From NCBI GenBank assembly GCA_902788035.1, contig CADAIL010000002.1, forward strand, positions 1-64,000: a DNA stretch of 64,000 bases, read 5' to 3'. A program made the position numbers and the translations under genes. The DNA comes from an uncultured Lachnospiraceae bacterium. GTDB lineage: Bacteria; Bacillota; Clostridia; Lachnospirales; Lachnospiraceae. Positions 6,427 through 14,444 of this stretch are shown here, in pieces; position 1 is the first letter of the stretch, and every line of letters starts with the position of its first letter. The notes beneath the pieces are model-generated. The model saw only the letters and a program-made list of their open reading frames with translations, was not told the origin of the DNA and made no database searches.

Positions 6427-6921
6427 ATGTTTGAGAATTTTGGCGAGTTCAACACGTTTGAAGAGATCAATGAACTGGCGGAGAATCTGTTCAATGAAGG
6501 AGATTTTGCAAGTATAAAAACTTTGGCAAAAGAAAATGGCATACCGGAGGAAATGGCAAAAATGTACATCAGTGGAGACCTGCCATGTCTGTGTGACGCC
6601 ATGACGGCAGCGGTCGGAAAGCTTGATGTGGAAGCGCGGGAACTGAAGCTGAAAGGGCTGATGAAGGACTGGATATCATATATCGAGTGCGAATGCGAAG
6701 AGTCAGAGGAAGTCGCAAGGGCGGTACGCCGGAAGGACAAGTGCCTTAAGAAGTGTATCGCAGAGCTTCTCAAATACTCATTTGCAAATCAGTGGACCGT
6801 GCCTCAGGGGATCCTTAAGGAAGCGGGAGTCAAAGCAAGCAAAGTGACGTTCGGGGTTCCGGGCATGGGCAAGGCGAGGGAGATCATAGCTGGATACTAC
6901 GGAAAAGGAGGCAAAAAGTGA
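6427..6921 (+). CDS. PcfK / AcrIIA9-family-like protein
   Basis: 164 aa; AGGAGG at 6413 fits ATG 6427. Pattern: an N-terminal acidic helical region, AKENGIPEEMAKMYISGDLP, LDVEARELKLKGLMKDWISYI, then AVRRKDKCLKKCIAELLKYSF and a C-terminal VTFGVPGMGKAREIIAGYYG. These features recall the proteins paired with PcfJ in clostridial phages and plasmids, some of which inhibit Cas9 (AcrIIA9). The stop overlaps the start of the PcfJ-like gene (GTGA), which supports the pairing. Cas9 inhibition would not act on the I-C system seen here; function in this phage is unproven. Confidence 0.6.
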   Translation: MFENFGEFNTFEEINELAENLFNEGDFASIKTLAKENGIPEEMAKMYISGDLPCLCDAMTAAVGKLDVEARELKLKGLMKDWISYIECECEESEEVARAVRRKDKCLKKCIAELLKYSFANQWTVPQGILKEAGVKASKVTFGVPGMGKAREIIAGYYGKGGKK

Positions 6922-8981
6922 CTGGGGATTATGTACATAAGCCTTCTGAGGAATTGGTAGAGCTTGCGAGACAGGCAGCAGTCAGGACCAAGAATTTTTA
7001 TCTTGCGACATCTATTGAAGGCGGAGTGCTGTCGATCAGCATCTGGAAGCAGTTGACGCTGCTCCATGGTGGGATCCTCGCAAAACCGGACGGGGTGTAC
7101 TGGATCGACCGGGGACGGAAGACCTGGCGCGGATACTGGAACGGACACCAAGGTCCAAAACGGAGTAGGGCGATGTTCTCTAATTATCTCTGCATTGGTC
7201 TGGACGATGACTGGAGGTATTGCAGGGACATCTCTATCTGCATGAGCAAGGAAGAGAAGGATACGGTAAGAAAGTTCTTTGCCGGCGGGCCGGACCTGCC
7301 CGATACATTAATCACTAAGTGGCAGGAGAAGGTAATGGCCGAAAAGAGGCAGGAGTCTTTCGACAGGAAGTTCTCGCGGATTGATGGAGTGATGGAATCT
7401 TTTCCGCCGCTCCCTGATGACTGGGATGATTGGCTCAGGGATACCGTGTTTGCGCAGAGCCGGTACATCTTTTACAGGACGGAAGGGAAAAAGAGTCAGA
7501 CATACAGATGCGAAGTATGTGGCCAGACTGGCAAAGTGGAAAAACAGTTCCGTCATAATGAAGTATCTAAATGCCCTGCCTGCGGAGCTAGGGTAATAGC
7601 CAAAGGATGGAAGCGGCAGAAATACATTGACTCGTCACACGATGTGGTCATCTATCTGAAGAATGCGGAAGGCAGACTGTGTGCGAGAAAGTTCTGGGTA
7701 AAAAAGACGATGCGGCAAAAACGTGCTCTCCTGGAAGATATCTGGGAATCGGCTATTACCTGTCATGAGAACCGGCGGGAGATTTTTGGTGCCAATATGG
7801 TCAGAGCAGATGCTTACGAGATGGGCACGCATATTCCGACAGGTGCTTACAGATGGCTCGATGCCGATTCGAAATACGATTGGAGGAGTACAAGGATAGT
7901 CTACGAAAAGAACCTGACGGACATGCTTGGAGACCTTCCGCAGGTTGCCAATGTCGATCTTCTGGACCTGTTCGCAGCGGGTCAGGGGATTGAAGTCAGA
8001 CATGAGAAAATCATTACTAACCTGATTGGATTCGCACAGGTTGAATACCTGCAGAAACAGGGGCTAATGCGGATGGCCAGAGAAGCTGCAGAGATGGGGA
8101 AAGGCTATTGGCTGTTCGACAAAGACGGACAGACGGCAGAGGAATTCCTTCACCTGGACAGGAAACACGTTGACATGCTTAAAAAGATGGACGGCGGGGT
8201 TAACGAGATGCATATCATGCAGAACATCATAAGGGTAAACGGCAATCTCGATGAGGATTCCATCAGGTGGTGTATGAGCATAGGAGCTGATCCAACACAT
8301 ATGATGACAGAAAAGACAGGTATGTCACTTCAGAGGATGGTCAATTATACGCGGAAGCAGTTGAAGTTGACCGGTATGAAATACAAGGACTGGATCCAGA
8401 TGTATGGAGATTATCTGTCGATGGCCCAAAAGAGAGGCATGGATATCCATGACGATATTGTTTGCCACAACTCACAGATGCGTAGGTTCCATGACATGTA
8501 CGCGGCAGATGATGCGCAGCGGGAGCTTGCCGGAGAGATCAGGAAGAAGGATAAGCGCTTCAAGAAGATCTCAAAAGATGCCAAAAAGAACAATGAGCAT
8601 TTTGGGTACGAGAAGAATGAATATGTCATCACGTCGGCATCGAGTGCAGGTGACATTGTGAAAGAAGGACGCAGGCAGCATCACTGCGTAGCGGCAAGCG
8701 ACAATTATTTTAAAAAAATGAACGACCGAGAGACGTTCATCTGTTTTCTGAGAAAGAAGGACAATCCGGAAACGCCTTATTACACTCTCGAAGTCAAATG
8801 GAACGGCCATGTCGAACAGGCATATGGAGCGTATGACAGGAAACCGGATTGGAGCAAGGTGGAAAAATTACTGCGGAGCTTCACTTCCGAGATAAAGAAA
8901 AGATGCCAGGAAGAGGAAGCAAGAAAAAGGACCGTGGTCGGCCAGGAAGCATACGCAAGACTGCTCATAGCGGCTGGATAA
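6918..8981 (+). CDS. PcfJ-like protein with zinc ribbon
   Basis: 687 aa from GTG 6918 (AAAAGGAGG upstream). A central zinc ribbon (CEVCGQTG...KCPACGARV, about residues 197-225) and a C-terminal domain with EGRRQHHCVAAS...FICFLRKKDNPETPYYTLEV are the hallmarks of the PcfJ-like family of plasmids, ICEs and phages. The family often lies next to PcfK. Its biochemical role is not established; the His-His-Cys motif suggests a catalytic or metal site. The gene is translationally coupled to the preceding one. Confidence 0.75.
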   Translation: MTGDYVHKPSEELVELARQAAVRTKNFYLATSIEGGVLSISIWKQLTLLHGGILAKPDGVYWIDRGRKTWRGYWNGHQGPKRSRAMFSNYLCIGLDDDWRYCRDISICMSKEEKDTVRKFFAGGPDLPDTLITKWQEKVMAEKRQESFDRKFSRIDGVMESFPPLPDDWDDWLRDTVFAQSRYIFYRTEGKKSQTYRCEVCGQTGKVEKQFRHNEVSKCPACGARVIAKGWKRQKYIDSSHDVVIYLKNAEGRLCARKFWVKKTMRQKRALLEDIWESAITCHENRREIFGANMVRADAYEMGTHIPTGAYRWLDADSKYDWRSTRIVYEKNLTDMLGDLPQVANVDLLDLFAAGQGIEVRHEKIITNLIGFAQVEYLQKQGLMRMAREAAEMGKGYWLFDKDGQTAEEFLHLDRKHVDMLKKMDGGVNEMHIMQNIIRVNGNLDEDSIRWCMSIGADPTHMMTEKTGMSLQRMVNYTRKQLKLTGMKYKDWIQMYGDYLSMAQKRGMDIHDDIVCHNSQMRRFHDMYAADDAQRELAGEIRKKDKRFKKISKDAKKNNEHFGYEKNEYVITSASSAGDIVKEGRRQHHCVAASDNYFKKMNDRETFICFLRKKDNPETPYYTLEVKWNGHVEQAYGAYDRKPDWSKVEKLLRSFTSEIKKRCQEEEARKRTVVGQEAYARLLIAAG

Positions 8982-8993
8982 AGGAGGAAACTT

Positions 8994-10469
8994 ATGGAAT
9001 ACCATCAGGTCACGATTAATGAATGGCTTGAAATGAAAGACTGGCTCCGGAAGGAGCTGAACAATATCAGGCATTCGTATGTCGTTGTGGGTTATATCCT
9101 GAGGACGATGGAAGAAACAAAGGCGTACGAGGCAGAAGGATACAAGTCGGTCGCGGAGTTCGCACTGAAGGAGCACGGATTGAAACCAAGCACAACATCC
9201 AGATGGATAAGCATTAACCGGGAATTTTCTCTCGGAGGATATGATAAAACACTGGATCCGAAGTACGCAGATATGAATGCATCGCAGCTGATAGAAATGC
9301 TCGGCCTCCCGATCGAAGACAGAAGTCTTGTCACAGCGGGGACATCCCGCGAGGATATCCGCGAGATGAAGCGGTTCAACAGGGATTCCGAAGGGGGGAC
9401 TTCGCCGGCATCCGGAGCCGAGAAAGCCTTCTGTGACATGTTGGACAAGGATAAGGAAATCGCGGACAGGGTCAGGAAAGCCATCATGTCAGGCAATACG
9501 GATGCGGAACACATGGCGGCAGCGGTCGCGCCTTCCGGATCAAAGATGTATAGGGCAGGTACTCAGTTCCTCGCGTTCAAGGCGGCAGGGATTACTGTCA
9601 AAACGTTTGGCGGAGGTCAGAAATCCCTGGATTGGAGCGAATTCACGGCAGCGGCGGTTAATTGGTTCGAAAAGCAGGAAGGAGGAAATGATATTGACGC
9701 CAATGGAAAAGGAATCGAAGGAGGTGGAAGTGACTCAGATGGAAGAGATCCAGGAGAACCTGGAACAGATGGCGGAACGATTCCGCAGGGAAGAGATAGA
9801 AAGGATACAGAAGGAAACAGCCGACATGATGCGTCGGGAAGTGGAGATTTTGAAGACGGCGCTGGAACAGATTACAGCGAATCTCTCGGAAATGTTTGCG
9901 GTGATCAGCGAGGAGGTAACGGAAACACCACCAAAGAAGATGACATCCCGGTATCTTGTGAAGAGCTACAAGGAGACACTGATGGAGGCGAGGCGGACCA
10001 GGAAGATGAAAAGGCGCATGACCTTACCAATGACCGTATGCCGGATGAAACGCCGCACGATATATCAGGGCGGCCGCAGGAACCGGAAGAGGAATCCGGG
10101 GGCGAAGGAGGAATGAATCCGCCGGAGGATCCTGTTGCGCCGGCGCAATTTGAACAGGATTCTGCAGTCTCGAAAGACCAGGACGGGGATACAGAGCCGG
10201 AGGAATCGGAGACTATTGTGGATGAGGATGGAAATCCCGCTCCCGATGATTACGAAGAAGGGCACAAAAAGAGGGTCATTGAAGTAATCGAGAAAACAAA
10301 TGAACTGATCGGGGAAATTGAGGTGAATATTGATCAGCATCACTGGCCGGAAGCGGAGGCGGGCGCGGAAAAGCTGCTGAAGAGTCTGGCGTACCTGAGA
10401 AAGCACGACGATGTAACTGTGAGAAGGAGAACTGCGGAGACTTTGGTAGGGGTGAGGCTATGGAAATAA
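8994..10469 (+). CDS. Phage protein with N-terminal DNA-binding-like domain and long acidic linker
   Basis: 491 aa. N-terminal part (about 1-225) matches a family common in clostridial prophages: INEWLEMKDWLRKEL, SYVVVGYILRTMEE, YKSVAEFALKEHGLKPSTTSRWISINREFS (HTH-like), MNASQLIEMLGLP and TSREDIREMKRFN, a ParB-like arrangement. Residues 230-420 are Gly/Asp/Glu/Ser-rich and look disordered. The C-terminal 90 residues are helical. The region coding for the linker is open in the +1 frame as well and there encodes a plausible coiled coil (see 9688). The linker contains palindrome copy 2. Confidence 0.7.
   Translation: MEYHQVTINEWLEMKDWLRKELNNIRHSYVVVGYILRTMEETKAYEAEGYKSVAEFALKEHGLKPSTTSRWISINREFSLGGYDKTLDPKYADMNASQLIEMLGLPIEDRSLVTAGTSREDIREMKRFNRDSEGGTSPASGAEKAFCDMLDKDKEIADRVRKAIMSGNTDAEHMAAAVAPSGSKMYRAGTQFLAFKAAGITVKTFGGGQKSLDWSEFTAAAVNWFEKQEGGNDIDANGKGIEGGGSDSDGRDPGEPGTDGGTIPQGRDRKDTEGNSRHDASGSGDFEDGAGTDYSESLGNVCGDQRGGNGNTTKEDDIPVSCEELQGDTDGGEADQEDEKAHDLTNDRMPDETPHDISGRPQEPEEESGGEGGMNPPEDPVAPAQFEQDSAVSKDQDGDTEPEESETIVDEDGNPAPDDYEEGHKKRVIEVIEKTNELIGEIEVNIDQHHWPEAEAGAEKLLKSLAYLRKHDDVTVRRRTAETLVGVRLWK
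9688..10116 (+). CDS. Possible overlapping gene in alternative frame (coiled coil)
   Basis: An ORF of 142 codons wholly inside the gene at 8994 but in the +1 frame. It has AGGAAGGAGG before ATG 9688 (also AAGGAGGTGG before a GTG at 9730). Residues about 15-90 form a strongly heptad-like coil (MEEIQENLEQMAERFRREEI, then REVEILKTALEQITANLSEM), while the main frame there is featureless Gly/Asp. Either this is a real nested gene or the A/G-rich DNA fakes both the ribosome sites and the coil. Expression is untested. Confidence 0.4.
   Translation: MILTPMEKESKEVEVTQMEEIQENLEQMAERFRREEIERIQKETADMMRREVEILKTALEQITANLSEMFAVISEEVTETPPKKMTSRYLVKSYKETLMEARRTRKMKRRMTLPMTVCRMKRRTIYQGGRRNRKRNPGAKEE
10135..10148. 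repeat. Palindrome TTGCGCCGGCGCAA, copy 2
   Basis: Exact 14-bp palindrome within the gene at 8994, where it encodes part of VAPAQ. Identical to 2046-2059 and 31604-31617. Confidence 0.85.
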
Positions 10470-10726
10470 AGACATTTGCAGAAATGACGCCGGCCGTATG
10501 GGCAAAGATCAAAGTCCCTTATGTGGCGGTGTGGGAACAGGAGTTGACTCAGAGCCGCCCGAAATACAAGGCTGAAGTGATGGATGGTGATAAATACACA
10601 GGCATCCACATGTATAGCCGAGATCTGGAAGCTTTAAAGTCGGATATAAGCAAATATGCTCCGAAGCTCAAATACTGCGAGCCTGGCCCTGCTGATGATC
10701 CGGCGATAGCGTGCATTTATCTTTGA
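10460..10726 (+). CDS. Small phage protein, unknown
   Basis: 88 aa; start overlaps the preceding gene by 10 bp with GGGGTGAGG upstream. Contains TPAVWAKIKVPYVAVWEQEL, KYKAEVMDGDKYTGIHMYS and a C-terminal acidic end. No family recognised. Confidence 0.65.
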   Translation: MEIKTFAEMTPAVWAKIKVPYVAVWEQELTQSRPKYKAEVMDGDKYTGIHMYSRDLEALKSDISKYAPKLKYCEPGPADDPAIACIYL

Positions 10727-10743
10727 AGGGAAGGAGGATGATT

Positions 10744-11322
10744 ATGTTTCTGAAGAGAAATGCGCTGAAAGCGCTGATGACGCGCGCCTACAAGGGCGGC
10801 GGTCTTTCGGTAAGGAATGATGGCGTCGGCCTGTCGATCGGCGGAGCCAAGTGGTGCGTGTACTTTATACACGGAGACATCCCGAAGGAAACACTGGGAG
10901 ACCTTATCTCTCTCGTTGGAGAACTGCCTGCAAAAGGTGAGTCGTATGTGGCGGATAAGAACGGGAACCAGATGGAGATCTTTGATGACACAATGGATTC
11001 CCCGATGGATCTTAACGGGGAAAAAGAACTGACAGTGCTCCCGCTTGTTGCATGTGGGAATCTGGGAGTCCTGAGAGACCCGGACACAGGCAGGATAGTC
11101 CCTGTCCCGGTCGGCTGCCTGCATGCAATTGACTTCGGCGGGCTTGCGGAAGACGAGGAGACTCCGGAAGGACCGTTCGGGATAGCCGGTCTCGTAGAAG
11201 GCAGGTTTTATAACGCGGCACTCTGGCAGAACAGCAGGATGGCGTACTCGATCGGTGAATTTAGAAGCGATGATCAGGGAACGAAGGATCTGCTTGCATC
11301 ATTGGAATCAATGCCGATTTGA
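10744..11322 (+). CDS. Hypothetical phage protein
   Basis: 192 aa from ATG 10744, chosen because AAGGAGG (10731-10737) sits six bases upstream; an in-frame GTG at 10711 lacks such a site. Strand-rich, with KWCVYFIHGDIPKETLGDLISLVGELP, a DPDTGRIVPVPVGCLHAIDFG segment and GRFYNAALWQNSRMAYSIGEF. Not assigned to a family. In the early operon. Confidence 0.65.
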   Translation: MFLKRNALKALMTRAYKGGGLSVRNDGVGLSIGGAKWCVYFIHGDIPKETLGDLISLVGELPAKGESYVADKNGNQMEIFDDTMDSPMDLNGEKELTVLPLVACGNLGVLRDPDTGRIVPVPVGCLHAIDFGGLAEDEETPEGPFGIAGLVEGRFYNAALWQNSRMAYSIGEFRSDDQGTKDLLASLESMPI

Positions 11323-11344
11323 GCCAGGAAAGCGAGGATAAACG

Positions 11345-11455
11345 ATGGAAATACTTGCTATGACGTTCTTGATAATAAAAATCACCGTTATATGTCTGAC
11401 GGCAGCGGGGATCGCCATAGGGGTTGCTCGGCTGATCGGGGACCTTCGGGAATAG
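11345..11455 (+). CDS. Tiny membrane protein
   Basis: 36 aa (MEILAMTFLIIKITVICLTA, then AGIAIGVARLIGDLRE), GAGGA before ATG 11345. One hydrophobic helix spans most of the protein, with charged residues at the C-terminus. Typical of small phage membrane proteins of unknown role. Confidence 0.55.
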   Translation: MEILAMTFLIIKITVICLTAAGIAIGVARLIGDLRE

Positions 11456-11467
11456 AAAGGGGCAAGC

Positions 11468-11746
11468 GTGAAAGGACTACTGTTAGAAGAACTGAAATAT
11501 CTGTACCTGAATAATAATGACGATATCAAGATCTATCAGAACGGCCGGCTTATATACTCCGGTTTTGCCTTTCTTTTCCCTTCCAGGTTGGGAGACCGCA
11601 CAGTGCTCAGTCTTAGCAATCAGATTGAGATACGTCGTAAAGGATGGGAGAAAGCAGTATGGGAACCGGAGGACAATGCGGGGGCCGCGAAAGTAACTCT
11701 GGCTGACGCAGAGATAAGCCTTTTCTGGAAGATCGTTATAAGCTGA
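11468..11746 (+). CDS. Small phage protein, unknown
   Basis: 92 aa from GTG 11468 (AAAGGGG upstream). Segments LLLEELKYLYLNNNDDIKIY and GRLIYSGFAFLFPSRLGDRTV suggest a small beta-rich fold. No family recognised. Confidence 0.6.
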   Translation: MKGLLLEELKYLYLNNNDDIKIYQNGRLIYSGFAFLFPSRLGDRTVLSLSNQIEIRRKGWEKAVWEPEDNAGAAKVTLADAEISLFWKIVIS

Positions 11747-11756
11747 GGAACTAATC

Positions 11757-11906
11757 ATGATTTGGTTGAAAATTGCAAAAGTAGTATTGATCATACTCGT
11801 CGCTATACCGGCGATATGCATCTGGTTCATGATTGTCGTGATTCTGGCCATGGCAGCGGGATGGGTCGCCATTTGCTTGCGGGAATGGTTTGGAGGGGAG
11901 CAATGA
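11757..11906 (+). CDS. Tiny membrane protein
   Basis: 49 aa, GAGGAA before ATG 11757. Almost the whole protein is hydrophobic (KVVLIILVAIPAICIWFMIV, then VILAMAAGWVAICL), compatible with one long or two short membrane helices. The stop overlaps the start of the HNH gene (ATGA), so the two are coupled. Function unknown. Confidence 0.6.
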   Translation: MIWLKIAKVVLIILVAIPAICIWFMIVVILAMAAGWVAICLREWFGGEQ

Positions 11907-12298
11907 TGTACAAGGGACATCGCCGGCGCATCGATCCGGATGCACGGCGTGCATTATGGGAGGACCAGAACAGGCGCTGCGGATACTGCGGCAGGAAGAT
12001 AGGCTTCTCCGAGGTGACAGTGGACCACATCATCCCTCTTTCCCGCGGGGGACCGGACTGCGGGGAAAACATGATCTGTTCGTGCCGTCCGTGTAATGAG
12101 TTCAAGCGGAACAGGACAATAGAGGAATTCCGGGCAGCGGTCCAGAGTTCGAGCTTTAACCTGATGCAGCGCGAGCCTGAATACAGGGCAGTGCTCAGAT
12201 TTGGGCTAATCCGAGAATATCGGCGAAAAAGAGTCAAATTTTATTTCGAGACAAAACAGGACCGTGTTGAAAGAAAAACGGGAAAGGGGCAGAAATGA
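11903..12298 (+). CDS. HNH endonuclease
   Basis: 131 aa from ATG 11903 (TGGAGGGGAG upstream); ATG 11906 is equally possible. HNH signature: RCGYCGRKIGFSEVTVDHIIPLSRGGPD, then CSCRPCNEFKRNR. The DHIIP histidine and the closing CxxC..N are intact, so a metal-dependent nuclease is expected. In early phage regions such enzymes may act in replication or as homing nucleases. Overlaps both neighbours by 4 bp. Confidence 0.88.
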   Translation: MMYKGHRRRIDPDARRALWEDQNRRCGYCGRKIGFSEVTVDHIIPLSRGGPDCGENMICSCRPCNEFKRNRTIEEFRAAVQSSSFNLMQREPEYRAVLRFGLIREYRRKRVKFYFETKQDRVERKTGKGQK

Positions 12299-12438
12299 GC
12301 AGACACGATGTTATGGAAGAGCTTAAAAGCCATGGAATTGAGACAGCCCCGGAGCTGGCTGAAGCAATAAAGAAGGAAAAGCCTTTCGATATATCATTGA
12401 TGGCAGGGAATACCACCGGGGAGAAAAAGGCATCATAA
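12295..12438 (+). CDS. Small phage protein, unknown
   Basis: 47 aa, ATGA overlap with the HNH gene and GGAAAGGGG upstream. Helical, beginning MSRHDVMEELKSHGIETAPE. Too short to classify, but spacing and ribosome site support translation. Confidence 0.5.
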   Translation: MSRHDVMEELKSHGIETAPELAEAIKKEKPFDISLMAGNTTGEKKAS

Positions 12439-12489
12439 AGGATGGAAAGAGCGAGCAGGTCACGGCCTGCCCGCTTTACCAGTTCGGGG

Positions 12490-12511
12490 AACGGCACGGA
12501 TTTGCCGTTTT
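12490..12511 (+). terminator. Probable intrinsic terminator before rep
   Basis: AACGGCA (12490-12496) / TGCCGTT (12503-12509) with TTTT at 12508-12511. Preceded by another hairpin at about 12450-12475 (AGCGAGCAGG/CCTGCCCGCT). Lies in the 130-bp gap before the replication gene, whose transcription may restart here. Confidence 0.45.
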
Positions 12512-12568
12512 AAAAAGTCCATTAGGATATTAAATCCAGTGTAAAGAACTGTTCTAAGGGGATGCGCT

Positions 12569-13351
12569 ATGGGATATGAAAGACGGATGTGGAATCTCGG
12601 ACGGGTGAAAGAAGTAGAGGAGCGACATACATGGACATGGCATCCTCCGGGGAAGAGGCGTAAGAAAGAAAAGCCAACCCCAGAGGCAGTCAGGAAGAAC
12701 AACCAGCGTGTAGCTGCGAGAAAGAGGAGAATGCAGCTCGAGATGTATTTCGATGAGAACGATGCTTACATGACCCTCACTTACCCGAAAGACGGAAGGC
12801 CTGCCGATATGAAGGAATGCCAGAAGGACTGGAAGGATCTGGTCGACATCCTGCGCAGGGTGTTCAGGAGAAATGGTGGTGTCCTCAGATGGATCCGGAA
12901 TATTGAGCTAGGGTCGAAAGGGGCATGGCATATCCATGCTGTCATCAAGGAACTGCCTGCCGGTTCGATCGGGATGGATGGGAAGCCTGTCCATATTGCG
13001 AAGCTGGTACAGATGATATGGCAGAAGCAGCTGAAGCATGGACGCGTGGACTCGCAGTACCTGCAGAACGATGTTGAAGCGTTAGCCGAATATATCACAA
13101 AAACTCCTGAATCGAGCAGGGATACCGGGCACCAGATAACGGAGAACAACTGCTCCGCATCAAGGAACATGCCCTTGCCAGAGCCGGAAATCCGGACGTA
13201 CAGCCGATGGAAGACCTTCGTCGACAGGGATATCAAGGTCCCGAAGGGATGGGCATTGGACAAGAGTTCTGTGAGGGACAGCATCAATCCTTTCACCGGA
13301 TATCCGAGAAGGGAATACCGATTGATCAAGTTGGAGGTGAGGCGTTGTTGA
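12569..13351 (+). CDS. HUH rolling-circle-type replication initiator
   Basis: 260 aa. The three HUH Rep motifs appear in order: motif 1 AYMTLTYP (about residues 66-73), motif 2 GAWHIHAVI (His-hydrophobe-His metal site, about 115), and motif 3 LAEYITKTPE with the likely nicking tyrosine (about 174). A basic N-terminus precedes motif 1. Such enzymes nick one strand at an origin and stay linked to the 5' end. No helicase domain, so a host helicase would be needed. It is targeted by a spacer-like sequence in the adjacent CRISPR array (spacer 4). Confidence 0.8.
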   Translation: MGYERRMWNLGRVKEVEERHTWTWHPPGKRRKKEKPTPEAVRKNNQRVAARKRRMQLEMYFDENDAYMTLTYPKDGRPADMKECQKDWKDLVDILRRVFRRNGGVLRWIRNIELGSKGAWHIHAVIKELPAGSIGMDGKPVHIAKLVQMIWQKQLKHGRVDSQYLQNDVEALAEYITKTPESSRDTGHQITENNCSASRNMPLPEPEIRTYSRWKTFVDRDIKVPKGWALDKSSVRDSINPFTGYPRREYRLIKLEVRRC

Positions 13352-13713
13352 AGAAGCGGCAGAAACACGCGAAGAGCATCATCCAGAGAGAGGATGGAAG
13401 CCAAAGATGTTTCCTGTGCATGAGATTGGATGGCGACTATACGGCCAAGGCATATCTTGAGACGCATCATGTTCTTTTTGGGATGGGGCGCCGTAAAAAG
13501 TCAGAAGAAGACGGTCTGACCGTGAAGCTTTGTAAAGATCATCATGACCTGGTACACAAGGACGACAGAATAAGGCAGCGGTTGTGTTCTGTTGCCCAGT
13601 CAGCATGGGAGAGACAGCATCTGGCAGAATACGGGTCTGATGTTAGGGCAAAGTGGATAGAAAGGTATATCAAAGATTACAGAAGGTTAGTGGATGAATG
13701 TGACGGAAGATAA
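13345..13713 (+). CDS. Zinc-binding HNH-like phage protein
   Basis: 122 aa from TTG 13345 (GGAGGTGA upstream), overlapping the rep stop; TTG 13348 is an alternative. Has CFLCMRLDGD, LETHHVLFGMGRRK and LCKDHHDLVHKD, a Cys-His arrangement like HNH or recombination-associated nucleases found after replication genes in clostridial phages. Catalysis cannot be shown from sequence alone. Confidence 0.65.
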   Translation: MLKKRQKHAKSIIQREDGSQRCFLCMRLDGDYTAKAYLETHHVLFGMGRRKKSEEDGLTVKLCKDHHDLVHKDDRIRQRLCSVAQSAWERQHLAEYGSDVRAKWIERYIKDYRRLVDECDGR

Positions 13714-14125
13714 TCTTGCGGAAGCTTATGCAAAAAGGTGCAAGCGGTGCACGTACCGAGGACCTAAGGGCGGTATGCAGCAGTGCGACTATTTATTGAT
13801 CACGGGACATCGACGGGGATGCGGTATAGCAAAGTGTGACAAGTTTGAGCCTGGAAAACGGGTGGGAGTTAGCGAACCACCGAATTCCCCGATACAGCGG
13901 AAAAGGAGGACGGTAAGGAAGCGGACGGCTCCCCTGACTCCGCTCGGAAGGGAAATTGACAGGTACCAGACAGAACGTAAAGTGACAAATGCGGAGCTGG
14001 CGTCGCTGATCGGAGTCAACAAAGCAACGATATCGAAGTGGAGAAATGGCTCAAAGCCGCAGGAAACGCAGGTAATTAGGCTGAGCGAGATACTTGGTAT
14101 TAATGTGCGGGACCTAATGGAGTAA
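13694..14125 (+). CDS. Zinc-finger plus helix-turn-helix regulator
   Basis: 143 aa. N-terminal cysteine cluster (CKRCTYRGPKGGMQQCDYL, CGIAKCDKFEPGKR) of a kind common in clostridial phages, then a basic linker, then an XRE HTH (VTNAELASLIGVNKATISKWRNG, SEILGINVRDLME). It probably binds DNA; position before the late genes would suit a late-gene activator, but this is inference. Overlaps the previous gene by 20 bp. Confidence 0.7.
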   Translation: MNVTEDNLAEAYAKRCKRCTYRGPKGGMQQCDYLLITGHRRGCGIAKCDKFEPGKRVGVSEPPNSPIQRKRRTVRKRTAPLTPLGREIDRYQTERKVTNAELASLIGVNKATISKWRNGSKPQETQVIRLSEILGINVRDLME

Positions 14126-14133
14126 GGGATAAC

Positions 14134-14436
14134 ATGCGCGACTACAGGAAGAAGATGCGTCGATACAGAATTGAAGGGCAGCGGTATGACGAATTGAGGC
14201 AGTATTGCAGGCAGGGGGCTACTGAAGAAATCAAGGGTGCCTTGAAAATGACCGGTGGGGGCTGCTTGGCTCACTGGATCGAGCTGCATGTGTGCCATGG
14301 GTGGAAGTGGGCGCGTCTTCAGGCCAATGGGATTCCATGCGCCGAGGATACCTTCCGGCTGTACCGCGCAATGTTTTACTGGCACCTGGACAAAGCCCTC
14401 CGGGAAAACGGGGCGGATTCGGATGCACGGGGGTAG
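14134..14436 (+). CDS. Conserved small phage protein before packaging genes
   Basis: 100 aa. Basic N-terminus, RYDELRQYCRQ and CAEDTFRLYRAMFYWHLDKAL, a pattern seen in small proteins that precede the packaging module in Firmicutes phages. Role unknown; could be related to late transcription regulators of the ArpU/RinA group but the similarity is weak. Starts 9 bp after the preceding gene. Confidence 0.55.
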   Translation: MRDYRKKMRRYRIEGQRYDELRQYCRQGATEEIKGALKMTGGGCLAHWIELHVCHGWKWARLQANGIPCAEDTFRLYRAMFYWHLDKALRENGADSDARG

Positions 14437-14444
14437 GTTAAAAT

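Noticed and set aside
6427..6921. The AcrIIA9-like protein as an inhibitor of the adjacent CRISPR system.
   Set aside because: AcrIIA9 acts on Cas9, while this locus is type I-C; the spacer mismatches already explain tolerance.
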